This document shows positions 1 through 7,616 of a DNA stretch of 43,471 nucleotides, piece after piece. The position numbers were made by a program, and so were the translations under genes. The notes under the pieces were generated by a model. That model searched no databases. It was not told where the DNA came from and saw only the letters and a program-made list of their open reading frames with translations. The stretch's first letter is position 1, and every line of letters begins with the position of its first letter. The DNA lies in the IMG/VR virus record IMGVR_UViG_3300031669_000069, positions 1-43,471 of that record; one strand, 5' to 3'. The stretch comes from a virus.

Positions 1-3
1 CAT

Positions 4-28
4 CACCTGAAAGAATCACTAAAGACTT
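4..28. repeat. Imperfect direct repeat, copy 1
   Basis: A 25-nt stretch (CACCTGAAAG...AAGACTT) that recurs at 445-468 with four substitutions and one indel. Each copy lies upstream of a gene (58-450 and 529-1137). It could be a regulatory leader or a terminase recognition site; the sequence does not decide. Confidence 0.5.
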
Positions 29-57
29 AATGCAACGACTAATCAAAGGAACCCAAC

Positions 58-450
58 ATGAGTGAAGAACAGAAACCTGCCGGCATCACCCCTGAGGAGC
101 TGGAAAAGAGAACGAGGGCCATCCGCGATGCTGCCGAGATGGGACCTTACATCCCCGACGAACTCAAAGCCCAGTTGGAAGCCGGCCTATCCCCTGAAAT
201 GCGCACAGCGGTCTTGCAGTTGCAGATTCTGGCTATCAAGTACGGGCGCGCACTGGAACGTAGGGATAGCCGTCCTGTGGTCGTTCACCAGCGCCGTAAG
301 GATAGCACCCCGTCTGACCTTGCCCTGAAGCTAGTGAACCGTGCCGGGCAGCAAATCGAGCAGGACTCGAAAGTGCACCAAGTTAACAGCGACAAAAAGA
401 TTGACATCCTTGTAGCTCCAGGATTTTTGGACGTCACAACCAAGCACTGA
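58..450 (+). CDS. Hypothetical phage protein upstream of the small terminase
   Basis: A 130-residue soluble protein of unknown function. The ATG follows an AAAGGAA ribosome site at a good distance. The N-terminal half is charged and helical, with MSEEQKPAG then EELEKRTRAIR, and the C-terminal part is basic (RRKDSTP). No signal peptide, membrane segment or known motif is visible. It precedes the terminase genes and is flanked by the two copies of an imperfect direct repeat, so a packaging or early head role is possible by position only. Confidence 0.75.
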   Translation: MSEEQKPAGITPEELEKRTRAIRDAAEMGPYIPDELKAQLEAGLSPEMRTAVLQLQILAIKYGRALERRDSRPVVVHQRRKDSTPSDLALKLVNRAGQQIEQDSKVHQVNSDKKIDILVAPGFLDVTTKH

Positions 451-468
451 AAGCATCAGTAAAAACTT
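445..468. repeat. Imperfect direct repeat, copy 2
   Basis: Second copy of the element at 4-28 (CACTGAAAGC...AAAACTT). It overlaps the last codons of the first gene and continues into the spacer before the small terminase gene. Confidence 0.5.
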
Positions 469-481
469 GCCTTGATACATC

Positions 482-494
482 GGTAACGGTTACC
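482..494. promoter_or_regulatory. Perfect palindrome GGTAAC-G-GTTACC
   Basis: A 6+1+6 perfect inverted repeat in the spacer 35 nt before the GTG start of the small terminase gene. Such a short perfect dyad fits an operator or a terminase-binding site; this is inference from symmetry and position. Confidence 0.4.
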
Positions 495-528
495 TTGGGA
501 CATCTAATGGAACAGAGGATATTTCAAG

Positions 529-1137
529 GTGCCGATTACTTACATGCACAATGGGAAGCACCAAGCTGGTGAGGAAACCTATCGGCTTCAACAACGCATC
601 TTCGAACTCCGAAGAGACAACGTCAGCTTTCCCAAAATCGCAGCACAGCTTGGTCCAGAGTTCGGTAAGCCTGAAGGGTTTACCCAAGGTTGGATATACA
701 AGCTCTACAAACGTGCGCTCAAAAATATCATCTATGAAGACGTTGAAAGTGTCCGGAAAATGGAACTTGCTCGGCTGGATGAACTGCAGCATTATATCAT
801 GCAAGTGTTGCAAGGATTCCAGCCATTGGTTAATCGTGGCACCATCGTGGTCGACTTCATGGAAGATGAACACGGTAACATGTTAAAGGATGAAGAAGGC
901 AATCCAATTCCAATCAAGCTACAAGACGTTTCCGTCAAGCTGAACGCTGTCAATGTGGCTATCAAGCTCATGGAGCGCCGTGCACGTATCTTGGGTTTGG
1001 ATGCACCTACAAAGACTGCGTTGACCAATCCCACCGGCGACAAAGAAGCGTCACTGGTTCAATACTATTTGCCAGAAAATGGGCGAGACTTAGAAGCTAT
1101 CGATGTTACCCCAGAACCAGAAGCCGGCGAAAGTTGA
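529..1137 (+). CDS. Probable terminase small subunit
   Basis: A 202-residue protein directly before the large terminase, which is the usual place for the DNA-recognition subunit. Residues about 12-60 (YRLQQRIFELRRDN...IAAQLG...WIYKLYKRAL) read as a helix-turn-helix, and the middle (residues 80-160) as long helices suited to oligomerisation. GTG start chosen because AGAGG lies 10 nt upstream; the later ATG (M5) has no better site. Its 3' end overlaps the large subunit by 35 nt, suggesting translational coupling. Assignment rests on context plus the HTH; sequence families of small terminases are very divergent. Confidence 0.7.
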   Translation: MPITYMHNGKHQAGEETYRLQQRIFELRRDNVSFPKIAAQLGPEFGKPEGFTQGWIYKLYKRALKNIIYEDVESVRKMELARLDELQHYIMQVLQGFQPLVNRGTIVVDFMEDEHGNMLKDEEGNPIPIKLQDVSVKLNAVNVAIKLMERRARILGLDAPTKTALTNPTGDKEASLVQYYLPENGRDLEAIDVTPEPEAGES

Positions 1138-2530
1138 GCGCCAAGTAATTAGACCGCAGAAGGGACCTCAGGAAGATTTCCTGAGTTCGTCTGCCGATAT
1201 CGTAATATATGGTGGTGCAGCAGGTGGGGGCAAAAGTTGGGGTGCCCTGCTTGAACCGCTCCGCCACGTTACCAGTAACAAAAACTTCTTTGCAGTCTTC
1301 TTCCGCCGAAATACAGTCCAGATTAAGAATCCTGGCGGACTATGGGACGAATCAATGAAACTCTACCCTTTTGCGGGAGGGCGACCTGTCAGCGCCATAT
1401 TGGAATGGCGGTGGCCAAAGGGAGGGAAGGTCAAGATGGGACACCTGGAATATGAATCCTCGGTGCTTGACTGGCAAGGCTCACAAATTCCGTTGATTAT
1501 CTTCGACGAGCTTACCCACTTTAGCCGTTCCCAGTTTTTCTACATGCTATCCCGTAACCGGTCAATGTGTGGGGTGCGCCCTTACGTTAGAGCAACCTGT
1601 AACCCTGATTCGGAGAGCTGGGTGGCAGAATTCATATCCTGGTGGATAGACCAAGAGACTGGATACCCCATAACCGAGCGAGGTGGGGTTATACGCTGGT
1701 TTATCCGCTTGGGTGAGAACCTTATATGGGGAAACTCCCGAGAGGAGTTAATCGCCCTTTACGGCCATTTAAACGCCGATAAAGACGACGAGGCTCAGGT
1801 GCGTCCCAAGTCGGTTACCTTTATCCCTGCGAAGCTGTCCGACAATAAGGCGCTAACCAAGGCAGACCCAGACTATCGTGCCAACCTCATGGCGCTGACT
1901 CGGGTGGAACGTGAGCGGCTGCTCCATGGGAACTGGAAGATTAAACCCTCCTCGGGGATGTACTTTAAAAAGAGCGAAATAACCATCGTCGACCAGATGC
2001 CGGATGACATCATCAAGTTCGTGCGGCGCTGGGACTTTGCCGCCACCGTCCCGACCGAGACGAATCCTGACCCGGATTATACAGCCGGTGTTCTGATGGG
2101 CAAAAGGCGCAACGGGAAATATATTATTTTGGATTGCGTCTGGGATAGGAAGCGAGCGGGTGATGTCCGCGAGCTGGTAAAACGGGTTGCTCAGAACGAC
2201 AGCTACAAGATTAAGATTGGCATTGCCCAAGACCCGGGTCAGGCCGGCAAGGAGCAGGCCGAAAGCTACGTCCAACTGTTGGCCGGCTTCAATGTGGAAA
2301 TAGTCAGGGAAACCGGCGACAAGATTACCCGCGCCGAACCCTATTCCGCACAATGGCAGGGAGGCAATATAGAAATCCTTCGTGGGGCATGGAATGACGC
2401 CTTTATCACCGAGCACGAAGCCTTCGGGGACGGGAAGGGGCATGACGACCAAGTGGACGCGGCAGGGGGCGCGTTTACTATGTTGGTGGGCAATTCACTT
2501 TCCGTCTGGGCTAAGCTGGGTCAGCGGTAA
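1103..2530 (+). CDS. terL: Terminase large subunit (packaging ATPase/nuclease)
   Basis: Pumps DNA into the prohead at the portal and cuts concatemers. Residues about 37-48 form the Walker A loop (GGAAGGGKSWG) and IPLIIFDELTHF gives Walker B with the catalytic Glu. The C-terminal half carries the RNase H-like nuclease: RRWDFAAT (first acidic residue), IAQDPGQAGKEQA (second) and GHDDQVDAAGG (third). At 475 residues it is of ordinary length. The start overlaps the small subunit gene; no clear ribosome site precedes it, so coupling to the upstream gene is likely. Confidence 0.95.
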   Translation: MLPQNQKPAKVERQVIRPQKGPQEDFLSSSADIVIYGGAAGGGKSWGALLEPLRHVTSNKNFFAVFFRRNTVQIKNPGGLWDESMKLYPFAGGRPVSAILEWRWPKGGKVKMGHLEYESSVLDWQGSQIPLIIFDELTHFSRSQFFYMLSRNRSMCGVRPYVRATCNPDSESWVAEFISWWIDQETGYPITERGGVIRWFIRLGENLIWGNSREELIALYGHLNADKDDEAQVRPKSVTFIPAKLSDNKALTKADPDYRANLMALTRVERERLLHGNWKIKPSSGMYFKKSEITIVDQMPDDIIKFVRRWDFAATVPTETNPDPDYTAGVLMGKRRNGKYIILDCVWDRKRAGDVRELVKRVAQNDSYKIKIGIAQDPGQAGKEQAESYVQLLAGFNVEIVRETGDKITRAEPYSAQWQGGNIEILRGAWNDAFITEHEAFGDGKGHDDQVDAAGGAFTMLVGNSLSVWAKLGQR

Positions 2531-2542
2531 AGATTGCTCGCA

Positions 2543-2566
2543 CTGCCCTCTGTCACGGGGCAGGTC
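2543..2566. other. Hairpin between convergent genes
   Basis: CTGCCC and GGGCAG pair across a 9-nt loop in the short gap between the end of the terminase gene and the convergent minus-strand gene. There is no T-run on either side, so it is at best a weak terminator. Confidence 0.3.
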
Positions 2567-2574
2567 GTGGAACC

Positions 2575-2838
2575 TTACTTGGTGTTGAAGCTGTTCAGGT
2601 ATGAAAGCTGGTAGAGCAAAATGTCTTGTGCGATTTGCCCAGCATTCACCCGTACCAAATCATTGCGTATCAACTGGGAAGCAACATCATAGCACATGTT
2701 CTTTACTCCAGGCTCGCACTGGTTGTAATCGGCAGGGTAGTTAAGCAATATCCGAGCTGCCGCCCACATCCCAGTTGAACCGCCGATTGCATCATATATA
2801 GTTTCGGTCCTGCTTTTTACTTGTTCTACTGTTTTCAT
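2575..2838 (-). CDS. Hypothetical small protein (early cassette)
   Basis: An 87-residue soluble protein of unknown function. The ATG has a strong AAGGAGA site inside the leader ACCAAGGAGAAC that resembles those of other early genes here. It contains three Cys and no recognisable motif. It has its own promoter at 2889-2916, set inside the 3' end of the upstream micro-gene. The cassette runs against the surrounding virion genes, so these genes are probably expressed early and separately from packaging and head genes. Confidence 0.8.
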   Translation of the reverse strand: MKTVEQVKSRTETIYDAIGGSTGMWAAARILLNYPADYNQCEPGVKNMCYDVASQLIRNDLVRVNAGQIAQDILLYQLSYLNSFNTK

Positions 2839-2888
2839 GTTAGTTCTCCTTGGTGGTTGTTGATTAGGTCCCTTGACCTAATGATTCG

Positions 2889-2916
2889 ATTATAGGCTTC
2901 TATTTCTTGGTGGCAA
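2889..2916 (-). promoter_or_regulatory. Sigma70-like early promoter
   Basis: On the minus strand TTGCCA, 16 bp, TATAAT, pointing at the gene at 2838. It has the same -35, -10 and spacer as the promoter at 3696-3723. Confidence 0.7.
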
Positions 2917-3046
2917 CAAGTTTGTTATGAATAAAGTCCACATGACGATGATGGGCATTGGTAACTTTCCAAGCAAACGCTGCCGATGCTGCATATCCAA
3001 AGATTATTGATAAGACTATGATGAGTACAATGTGGTAGTTTTTCAT
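2900..3046 (-). CDS. Small membrane protein, 48 aa
   Basis: Begins MKNYHIVLIIVLSII and contains one hydrophobic segment (residues about 5-26), followed by a short basic His-containing tail that ends VATKK. The start ATG overlaps the stop of the upstream micro-gene as ATGA, a sign of translational coupling, and GGGAAA lies 8 nt upstream. Function unknown; one membrane span with a C-terminal cytoplasmic or periplasmic tail is all that can be said. Confidence 0.6.
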   Translation of the reverse strand: MKNYHIVLIIVLSIIFGYAASAAFAWKVTNAHHRHVDFIHNKLVATKK

Positions 3047-3126
3047 TTTGAATTTCCCATAATAAAAGCAACGATAAGTATTGCGGCTGCACCAAAGTCA
3101 AACATCATCCACCAGAGGTCTCCCAT
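3043..3126 (-). CDS. Micro-protein with one membrane segment, 27 aa
   Basis: MGDLWWMMFDFGAAAILIVA then a short tail ending GNSK. The second ATG (3126) is chosen because AAAAGGA sits 7 nt upstream; the first ATG (3132) overlaps the previous stop as ATGA but is directly against the ribosome site. The downstream gene starts on its stop codon (ATGA). Tight overlaps on both sides argue that it is a real gene. Function unknown. Confidence 0.55.
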   Translation of the reverse strand: MGDLWWMMFDFGAAAILIVAFIMGNSK

Positions 3127-3128
3127 TT

Positions 3129-3434
3129 TCATTCCTTTTCAGTTATGCTGCCATCTTTGTTTAGAACATAGTTCGGAAAATCGATACAATCCTGTTTGCG
3201 GGATTCGCGGAAACGATTTGCCGCAGTATTCGCTTTGTAGCCACATTCAACCGCTGCCTTGATGAACTCTTCGCGGGTAGCCCAAGGACAATTGAAAGCT
3301 GCTTCACGAAGGATGCCGGACTGGGTTATTGGCTCGACCCAGTTTTCCTCAATCCACTGAATTGTGGCAAAGCAGCCGATGCGTTCGTTTTGCTCGGCGG
3401 TCAGTGCTTGGTCTTGGGTTGGGCAGTCGTTCAT
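3129..3434 (-). CDS. Hypothetical soluble protein (early cassette)
   Basis: A 101-residue protein with strong AAGGAGA site and the leader ACCACTAAGGAGA shared with other early genes. The segment CPWATREEFIKAAVECGYKANTAAN (residues about 49-73; key residues TREEF, AVE.G, TAANRF) resembles the 'RadV..A.e.GI...TAATQ' pattern of the three proteins at 37859-39773, so it may carry a short diverged form of that domain. No membrane segment. Function unknown. Confidence 0.8.
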   Translation of the reverse strand: MNDCPTQDQALTAEQNERIGCFATIQWIEENWVEPITQSGILREAAFNCPWATREEFIKAAVECGYKANTAANRFRESRKQDCIDFPNYVLNKDGSITEKE

Positions 3435-3457
3435 TTCATTCTCCTTAGTGGTTGGTT

Positions 3458-3658
3458 TTACTTAACTTTTGGTTCTTCGATTTTGATGAAGCAGTTTTTC
3501 ATGTTTGAATAATGTTGCTCCAATTGTTCGCCGGTATCTTCACGGGTAGTGAAAACAGTGAGCCCTCTAAATCCGGTTACAAGGTAAGTGGCTTTCGTGA
3601 AACGGTTGACCCACTTTGAACCGATTGTTACAAACTTCGGTTGGTTACCTTTTGCCAT
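3458..3658 (-). CDS. Hypothetical small protein (early cassette)
   Basis: A 66-residue protein beginning MAKGNQPKF. The second ATG is preferred: AAGGAG lies 7 nt before it but is directly against the first ATG (3664). The pattern of short beta strands (KFVTIGSKWVNR, TYLVTGFRG, LTVFTTRE) suggests a small beta-barrel fold. It is the first gene after the promoter at 3696-3723. Function unknown. Confidence 0.8.
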   Translation of the reverse strand: MAKGNQPKFVTIGSKWVNRFTKATYLVTGFRGLTVFTTREDTGEQLEQHYSNMKNCFIKIEEPKVK

Positions 3659-3695
3659 TTCCATCTCCTTAGTCAGTTGTACTGCGAATGATTAG

Positions 3696-3723
3696 ATTAT
3701 ATATCACCCAATCTAGGTGGCAA
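3696..3723 (-). promoter_or_regulatory. Sigma70-like early promoter
   Basis: Minus-strand TTGCCA, 16 bp, TATAAT just upstream of the cassette of small genes at 3658-2575. One of four promoters in the window with an identical 16-bp spacer. Confidence 0.75.
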
Positions 3724-3726
3724 CAC

Positions 3727-3747
3727 TTATTTAACGAAATAATGCAT
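3727..3747 (-). other. Mini-ORF MHYFVK with perfect ribosome site
   Basis: AGGAGG lies exactly 7 nt before an ATG that opens only six codons. It sits upstream of the promoter at 3696-3723, so it is not a leader of that transcript. It could be the remnant of a deleted early gene; the preceding bases GCCACTAAATTAGGAGG resemble the early-gene leader. Confidence 0.35.
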
Positions 3748-3851
3748 ATAATAACCTCCTAATTTAGTGGCATCCAAATACCTCTAAATAAGTAATTTTG
3801 GCAACCTATAATAAGGGCTGAATTCACTTTTGAACCTTTTTGGGCATACCA

Positions 3852-5780
3852 ATGGTCGATACCTTCAAACCTCCCCGTTCCAAAAGTATTGTCAGAACTG
3901 CCCGAGCGGCAGTAACTGCAGATACCAAGGCGCGTGAAAGAGCTGTGAAAGATGCCTCCAAGGCGCGCAAGAACGGCTCCACCGTTGACTCCTTTGTAAA
4001 CTTCGCACATAACCTCGGGGTTGGTGCGGATAACGCATTGTCGAGTGCCTCCTATGGATTCAATCCAATCTCCCGTAACAGAACTCAACTTGAATGGATA
4101 CACCGCGGCTCATGGCTGGGTGGCGTAGTTGTAGATTCAGTAGCCGATGATATGACTCGGGCAGGTATTGAGCATATTGGCACAATGAAACCTGACGATA
4201 TGGAAGCACTAGATGAAGCCGCTGTTACTTTCGGCATCTGGAATGCTATCAACGATACAATTAAATGGGCACGCCTTTATGGCGGCGGTATTGCCGTAAT
4301 GCTCATTGACGGTCAGGACCCCGAAACACCCTTCCGACTCCAAACTATCCGCAAAGGTCAATTTCGTGGGCTCCTGAGCCTTGACAGATGGATGGTGGAA
4401 CCAAGCCTGATGGACTTGGTCACCGAGTACGGCCCGAATCTTGGCTTGCCGAAATACTATAGAGTAACTGCGCAAGCTCCTGCTCTTAGCGGAGTCAAGA
4501 TTCACCACACCCGATGTGTCCGGTTGGAAGGTATCAAACTTCCCTACTGGCAACGCATCATGGAAAACTTGTGGGGGCTGTCAGTCATTGAAAGATTGTA
4601 CGACCGGATGATTGCGTTCGATAGCGCCACTACTGGCGCGGCACAATTGGTTTATAAGTCTTATCTGCGTACCTTGAAGGTTAAGGACATGCGTGAGGTA
4701 GTAGCAGCCGGTGGAGATTCCCTCATTGCCCTGACCCGCTATGTAGATATGATGCGCAGGTTCCAAGGTATTGAAGGTATGACGGTGATTGACTCCGATG
4801 ATGATTTCACCGCAGACAGTCACGCAGCATTCGGCGGCTTGTCAGATGCCCTCGCTCAATTTGGTCAACAGTTATCTGGCGCCTCGGGCATTCCTTTGGT
4901 TCGTTTGTTTGGCCAATCGCCGGCAGGCTTCAGTACTGGGGAAACCGACCTTCGCAATTATTACGACACAATCAAGCAGCAACAGGAAAAGGAATTGAAA
5001 GTCCCTGTGGCTATCATTTATCGTGCACTCGCCGCTTCGGAAGGCATCCCCCTGCCGGAAGGGTATCGTCAGAATTTCCGTAGCTTATGGCAGCTTTCAG
5101 ATGAAGAGAAATCGAATATTGCCCAGACCGATTCTACCTCTATCCTGAATGCGGAAGAGAAGGGCACCATCGACCGCGGAACCGCTCTCAAAGAGCTCCG
5201 CCAGTCCAGCCAAGTGACTGGCCGTTTCAGCAATATCACAGATGAAATGATAAAGGATGCCGAAGGGGAAATGGCTCCTGAAGCATCTGAGTTGGTGGCC
5301 AAGGCAGAGATGGAAGAAGGTAAAGGTGAGGAAGCTGTTGCGAAAAGCGACGACCCAAAAGCCAGTGACCCGAAGCCATCCGCGGACAAGAAAACCAAGA
5401 CTACAAAAGATGCTGCTAGACCTCAAGCAGCCGGTGTTCTTTATTGCTCGGGCGACAATGTCCTGCTGTTGAAGCGGGTGGGTCACGAAGCACCTTGGTG
5501 GGACTTGCCCGGAGGTGGGGTGGAGGCCGGCGAAACACCGAAAGATGCTGCCATCCGGGAAAGCCAAGAAGAAGTTGGGCATACTCCAAACACCTTATTT
5601 CCGCTTGTAACTGATACCTCAGGTGGCTGCGATTACACAACTTTCTTTTCCGGAATAGCTAACGAATTTACCCCAGTGCTCAACGCTGAACATTCGGAAT
5701 TCAAATGGGTCGACATAGATACCGCGCTTGGCATGCCGCTGCATCCCGGAGTGCGAAAGTTGTTGGAAAAGGGAATATAA
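3852..5780 (+). CDS. Portal protein (DUF1073-type) with C-terminal Nudix hydrolase domain
   Basis: The portal is the dodecameric ring at the capsid vertex through which DNA is packaged and ejected. Residues about 60-455 have the DUF1073 portal pattern (GSWLGGVVVDSVADDMTRAG, WARLYGGGIAVMLIDGQ, IPLVRLFGQSPAGFSTGE). A charged Lys/Asp/Glu-rich linker (about 465-525) leads to a complete Nudix domain in the last 117 residues. The Nudix box G-x5-E-x7-RE-xx-EE-x-G is intact (GVEAGE...RESQEEVGH, about 555-577), so an active nucleoside-diphosphate-X hydrolase is expected. ATG at 3852 chosen over an in-frame TTG at 3840; neither has a clear ribosome site. The fusion is one uninterrupted frame. Confidence 0.9.
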   Translation: MVDTFKPPRSKSIVRTARAAVTADTKARERAVKDASKARKNGSTVDSFVNFAHNLGVGADNALSSASYGFNPISRNRTQLEWIHRGSWLGGVVVDSVADDMTRAGIEHIGTMKPDDMEALDEAAVTFGIWNAINDTIKWARLYGGGIAVMLIDGQDPETPFRLQTIRKGQFRGLLSLDRWMVEPSLMDLVTEYGPNLGLPKYYRVTAQAPALSGVKIHHTRCVRLEGIKLPYWQRIMENLWGLSVIERLYDRMIAFDSATTGAAQLVYKSYLRTLKVKDMREVVAAGGDSLIALTRYVDMMRRFQGIEGMTVIDSDDDFTADSHAAFGGLSDALAQFGQQLSGASGIPLVRLFGQSPAGFSTGETDLRNYYDTIKQQQEKELKVPVAIIYRALAASEGIPLPEGYRQNFRSLWQLSDEEKSNIAQTDSTSILNAEEKGTIDRGTALKELRQSSQVTGRFSNITDEMIKDAEGEMAPEASELVAKAEMEEGKGEEAVAKSDDPKASDPKPSADKKTKTTKDAARPQAAGVLYCSGDNVLLLKRVGHEAPWWDLPGGGVEAGETPKDAAIRESQEEVGHTPNTLFPLVTDTSGGCDYTTFFSGIANEFTPVLNAEHSEFKWVDIDTALGMPLHPGVRKLLEKGI

Positions 5781-5781
5781 A

Positions 5782-5973
5782 ATGGGGTTCGTCGAAATTG
5801 AGATAATTGCAATCTTGATATTCTTGGTTATGACCTTGTTGGCTGCGTTCGTCTTCACGGAAAGTACAAGAGTTCATCGAACTATCCGTGAAGCCGCTTT
5901 CGTTATTGTGGCAATATCGGTTATTGTCACAATTGTTAATCCATTTGTAGCCATTTTACATATTTTAAAATGA
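5782..5973 (+). CDS. Small protein with two membrane segments
   Basis: A 63-residue protein, MGFVEIEIIAILIFLVM..., with hydrophobic segments at about 5-24 and 36-60. The ATG lies one nt after the portal stop, with AAAAGGGA upstream, and its stop overlaps the MuF start as ATGA. Two-span topology with a short polar loop (TESTRVHRTIRE) recalls class II holins, but the position in the head module is unusual for a holin, so only a membrane protein is claimed. Confidence 0.65.
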   Translation: MGFVEIEIIAILIFLVMTLLAAFVFTESTRVHRTIREAAFVIVAISVIVTIVNPFVAILHILK

Positions 5974-6746
5974 GTACTGCATTGCGAACTGCCGATGAAG
6001 CTCCACGGAGTTTTCGGGCCAGACAGCAAAGGTTTCAAAGGAGCCGTAAGGCGGAACTGGAGTATGCTCGTAAACTTCGTTCTATTGCCAAGCAGGTGGG
6101 GAATATCGTCTCAGGTCTTGCCCCGAATGGGGTAGTGAAGAATCGCGAGCAGTTAATCAAGGCTTTGAATGCCTATGCTGCGATGATTGAACCTTGGGCA
6201 AGGTCGGTTGCGCAGCGAATGATAGATGATATTGCGCGCCGTGACCTTACTATGTGGTCAGACATGGGAATTGACATAGGGCGGAACCTTCGGGATGAAA
6301 TAGAAAATGGCGACACTGGCGAAATACTGCGCGCGTCTTTAGAGGCACAGGTCCATTTGATAACTAGTTTGCCCCGAGAAGCCGCACAACGCGTGCACAA
6401 GCTGACGTTGGAGGGTTTGGTGGATTCCACAAGGGCTGCTGAAATCTCCAAGGAGATAATGCGCTCCGGTGAGGTAACAAAGTCGAGGGCGAACTTAATT
6501 GCTCGAACGGAAGTAGCAAGAACCGCATCGGAATTGACCGCATCACGTTCTACCAAGATTGGGATTACGCATTATGTGTGGAGAACCAGTGGGGATTCGG
6601 ATGTGAGGGAAAGCCACAAACACATGAACGGAAAAGTAATCGAATTTAAAGTACCCCCAGAAGTTGAACCCGGAAAATATTATCACGCGGGGCAATTTCC
6701 AAATTGTCGTTGTTATATGGAACCAGTAATCCCCGAAGAGGAGTAA
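5970..6746 (+). CDS. Phage Mu gpF-like minor head protein
   Basis: A 258-residue head morphogenesis protein, normally a few copies inside the capsid near the portal. The C-terminal MuF domain (about 175-255) is clear: LIARTEVARTASELTASRS, then HYVWRTSGDSDVRESHKHMNG and a final FPNCRCYMEPVI with the conserved paired Cys. The N-terminal two thirds are helical and basic. It follows the portal directly, as is usual, and is coupled to the upstream membrane gene by ATGA. Confidence 0.92.
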   Translation: MSTALRTADEAPRSFRARQQRFQRSRKAELEYARKLRSIAKQVGNIVSGLAPNGVVKNREQLIKALNAYAAMIEPWARSVAQRMIDDIARRDLTMWSDMGIDIGRNLRDEIENGDTGEILRASLEAQVHLITSLPREAAQRVHKLTLEGLVDSTRAAEISKEIMRSGEVTKSRANLIARTEVARTASELTASRSTKIGITHYVWRTSGDSDVRESHKHMNGKVIEFKVPPEVEPGKYYHAGQFPNCRCYMEPVIPEEE

Positions 6747-6751
6747 CAAAA

Positions 6752-7591
6752 ATGAGCAAACATATACATATCCATCTGCCGTCCAAAAAAACCAAGGATG
6801 CTACTGTTGGAGACGCCTTCATTCCCACTTATGCCGAGTACAAGTTGTGGTGCAAAGTGAACAATGCTGGAGATCCTCAGTCACGGGTGACCTTCACCAA
6901 ATACTGTAGAACACTGGGGGTCAATCCTCGTCAATCAGCAGAACTGGCTACTAAGTTCAAAATTGGTCAAGCATCGAAAGACGCCTCCTCTGTTGCACAA
7001 ATCCAGAAGGAGATCACCAACGAGGAACGCCTGTTGAAAGCCCGAGGTGAAACCAATTCCACCCGTCTGAAGATGTTGAAGGAAGAGTTGGAAAAAGCGA
7101 AGGTTGGGGACGAAGGCGAACTGACCGGCAAGGTCGTCTACCAACAAGGCAAGTGGTGGTATCGCAAACCGAATACTGTCCTGCGTTACGGTCCTTTTGA
7201 TACCGCATCCGAAGCGGCTGAAGCTGCTCGGGCAAAAGGTATCACCATGGATGCTGCCAACCACATGGGCGAGAAGAAGTACAACACGTTCGCAGCTTGG
7301 AAAGTAGCTTGTCGCGTAGCGAACCCTTCTGTGGTATTCGAAGGTGACAAGGACATCTGTAATGCCAAGCCGGGTGTTGGTGAGTGGGATGGAGAATCTG
7401 GAGTTGTGTATAACAAAACCAAAGACGCCATCCATAGCGGGTCGGAATCCGGCTGGGTACAGAAGGTGAAGGACAGCTACCCGGCAGCAACGTTTCGGCC
7501 CCGTATAGGCAAAGTGGTGGCCCGTGTTGGCGACCAGACTGTTGGTGAATACAATCCTCAGAAGCGCCTTGGCAGTATTGTGGATAAATAA
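6752..7591 (+). CDS. Hypothetical head-module protein with HIHIH N-terminus
   Basis: A 279-residue protein of unknown function. It starts MSKHIHIHLPSKKTKDA, matching the start of the 14154 product (KKVHIHIHKTADA). A coiled-coil stretch covers about 85-130 (IQKEITNEERLLKARGE..., LKMLKEELEKAK). Then follow an aromatic beta motif (VVYQQGKWWYRKPN) and a compact C-terminal region ending QKRLGSIVDK. ATG chosen at 6752, just after GAGGAG with proper spacing; a longer frame start has no support. A virion or assembly role is inferred from location only. Confidence 0.8.
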   Translation: MSKHIHIHLPSKKTKDATVGDAFIPTYAEYKLWCKVNNAGDPQSRVTFTKYCRTLGVNPRQSAELATKFKIGQASKDASSVAQIQKEITNEERLLKARGETNSTRLKMLKEELEKAKVGDEGELTGKVVYQQGKWWYRKPNTVLRYGPFDTASEAAEAARAKGITMDAANHMGEKKYNTFAAWKVACRVANPSVVFEGDKDICNAKPGVGEWDGESGVVYNKTKDAIHSGSESGWVQKVKDSYPAATFRPRIGKVVARVGDQTVGEYNPQKRLGSIVDK

Positions 7592-7616
7592 CTAAACCTA
7601 GAAAAGGAGATTCAAA

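Noticed and set aside
3807-3812. TATAAT as promoter of the portal gene
   Set aside because: No -35-like hexamer occurs at 15-19 bp upstream and there is no extended -10.
5408-5780. Nudix hydrolase as a separate gene
   Set aside because: The frame is continuous with the portal, and there is no start codon with ribosome site before the domain.
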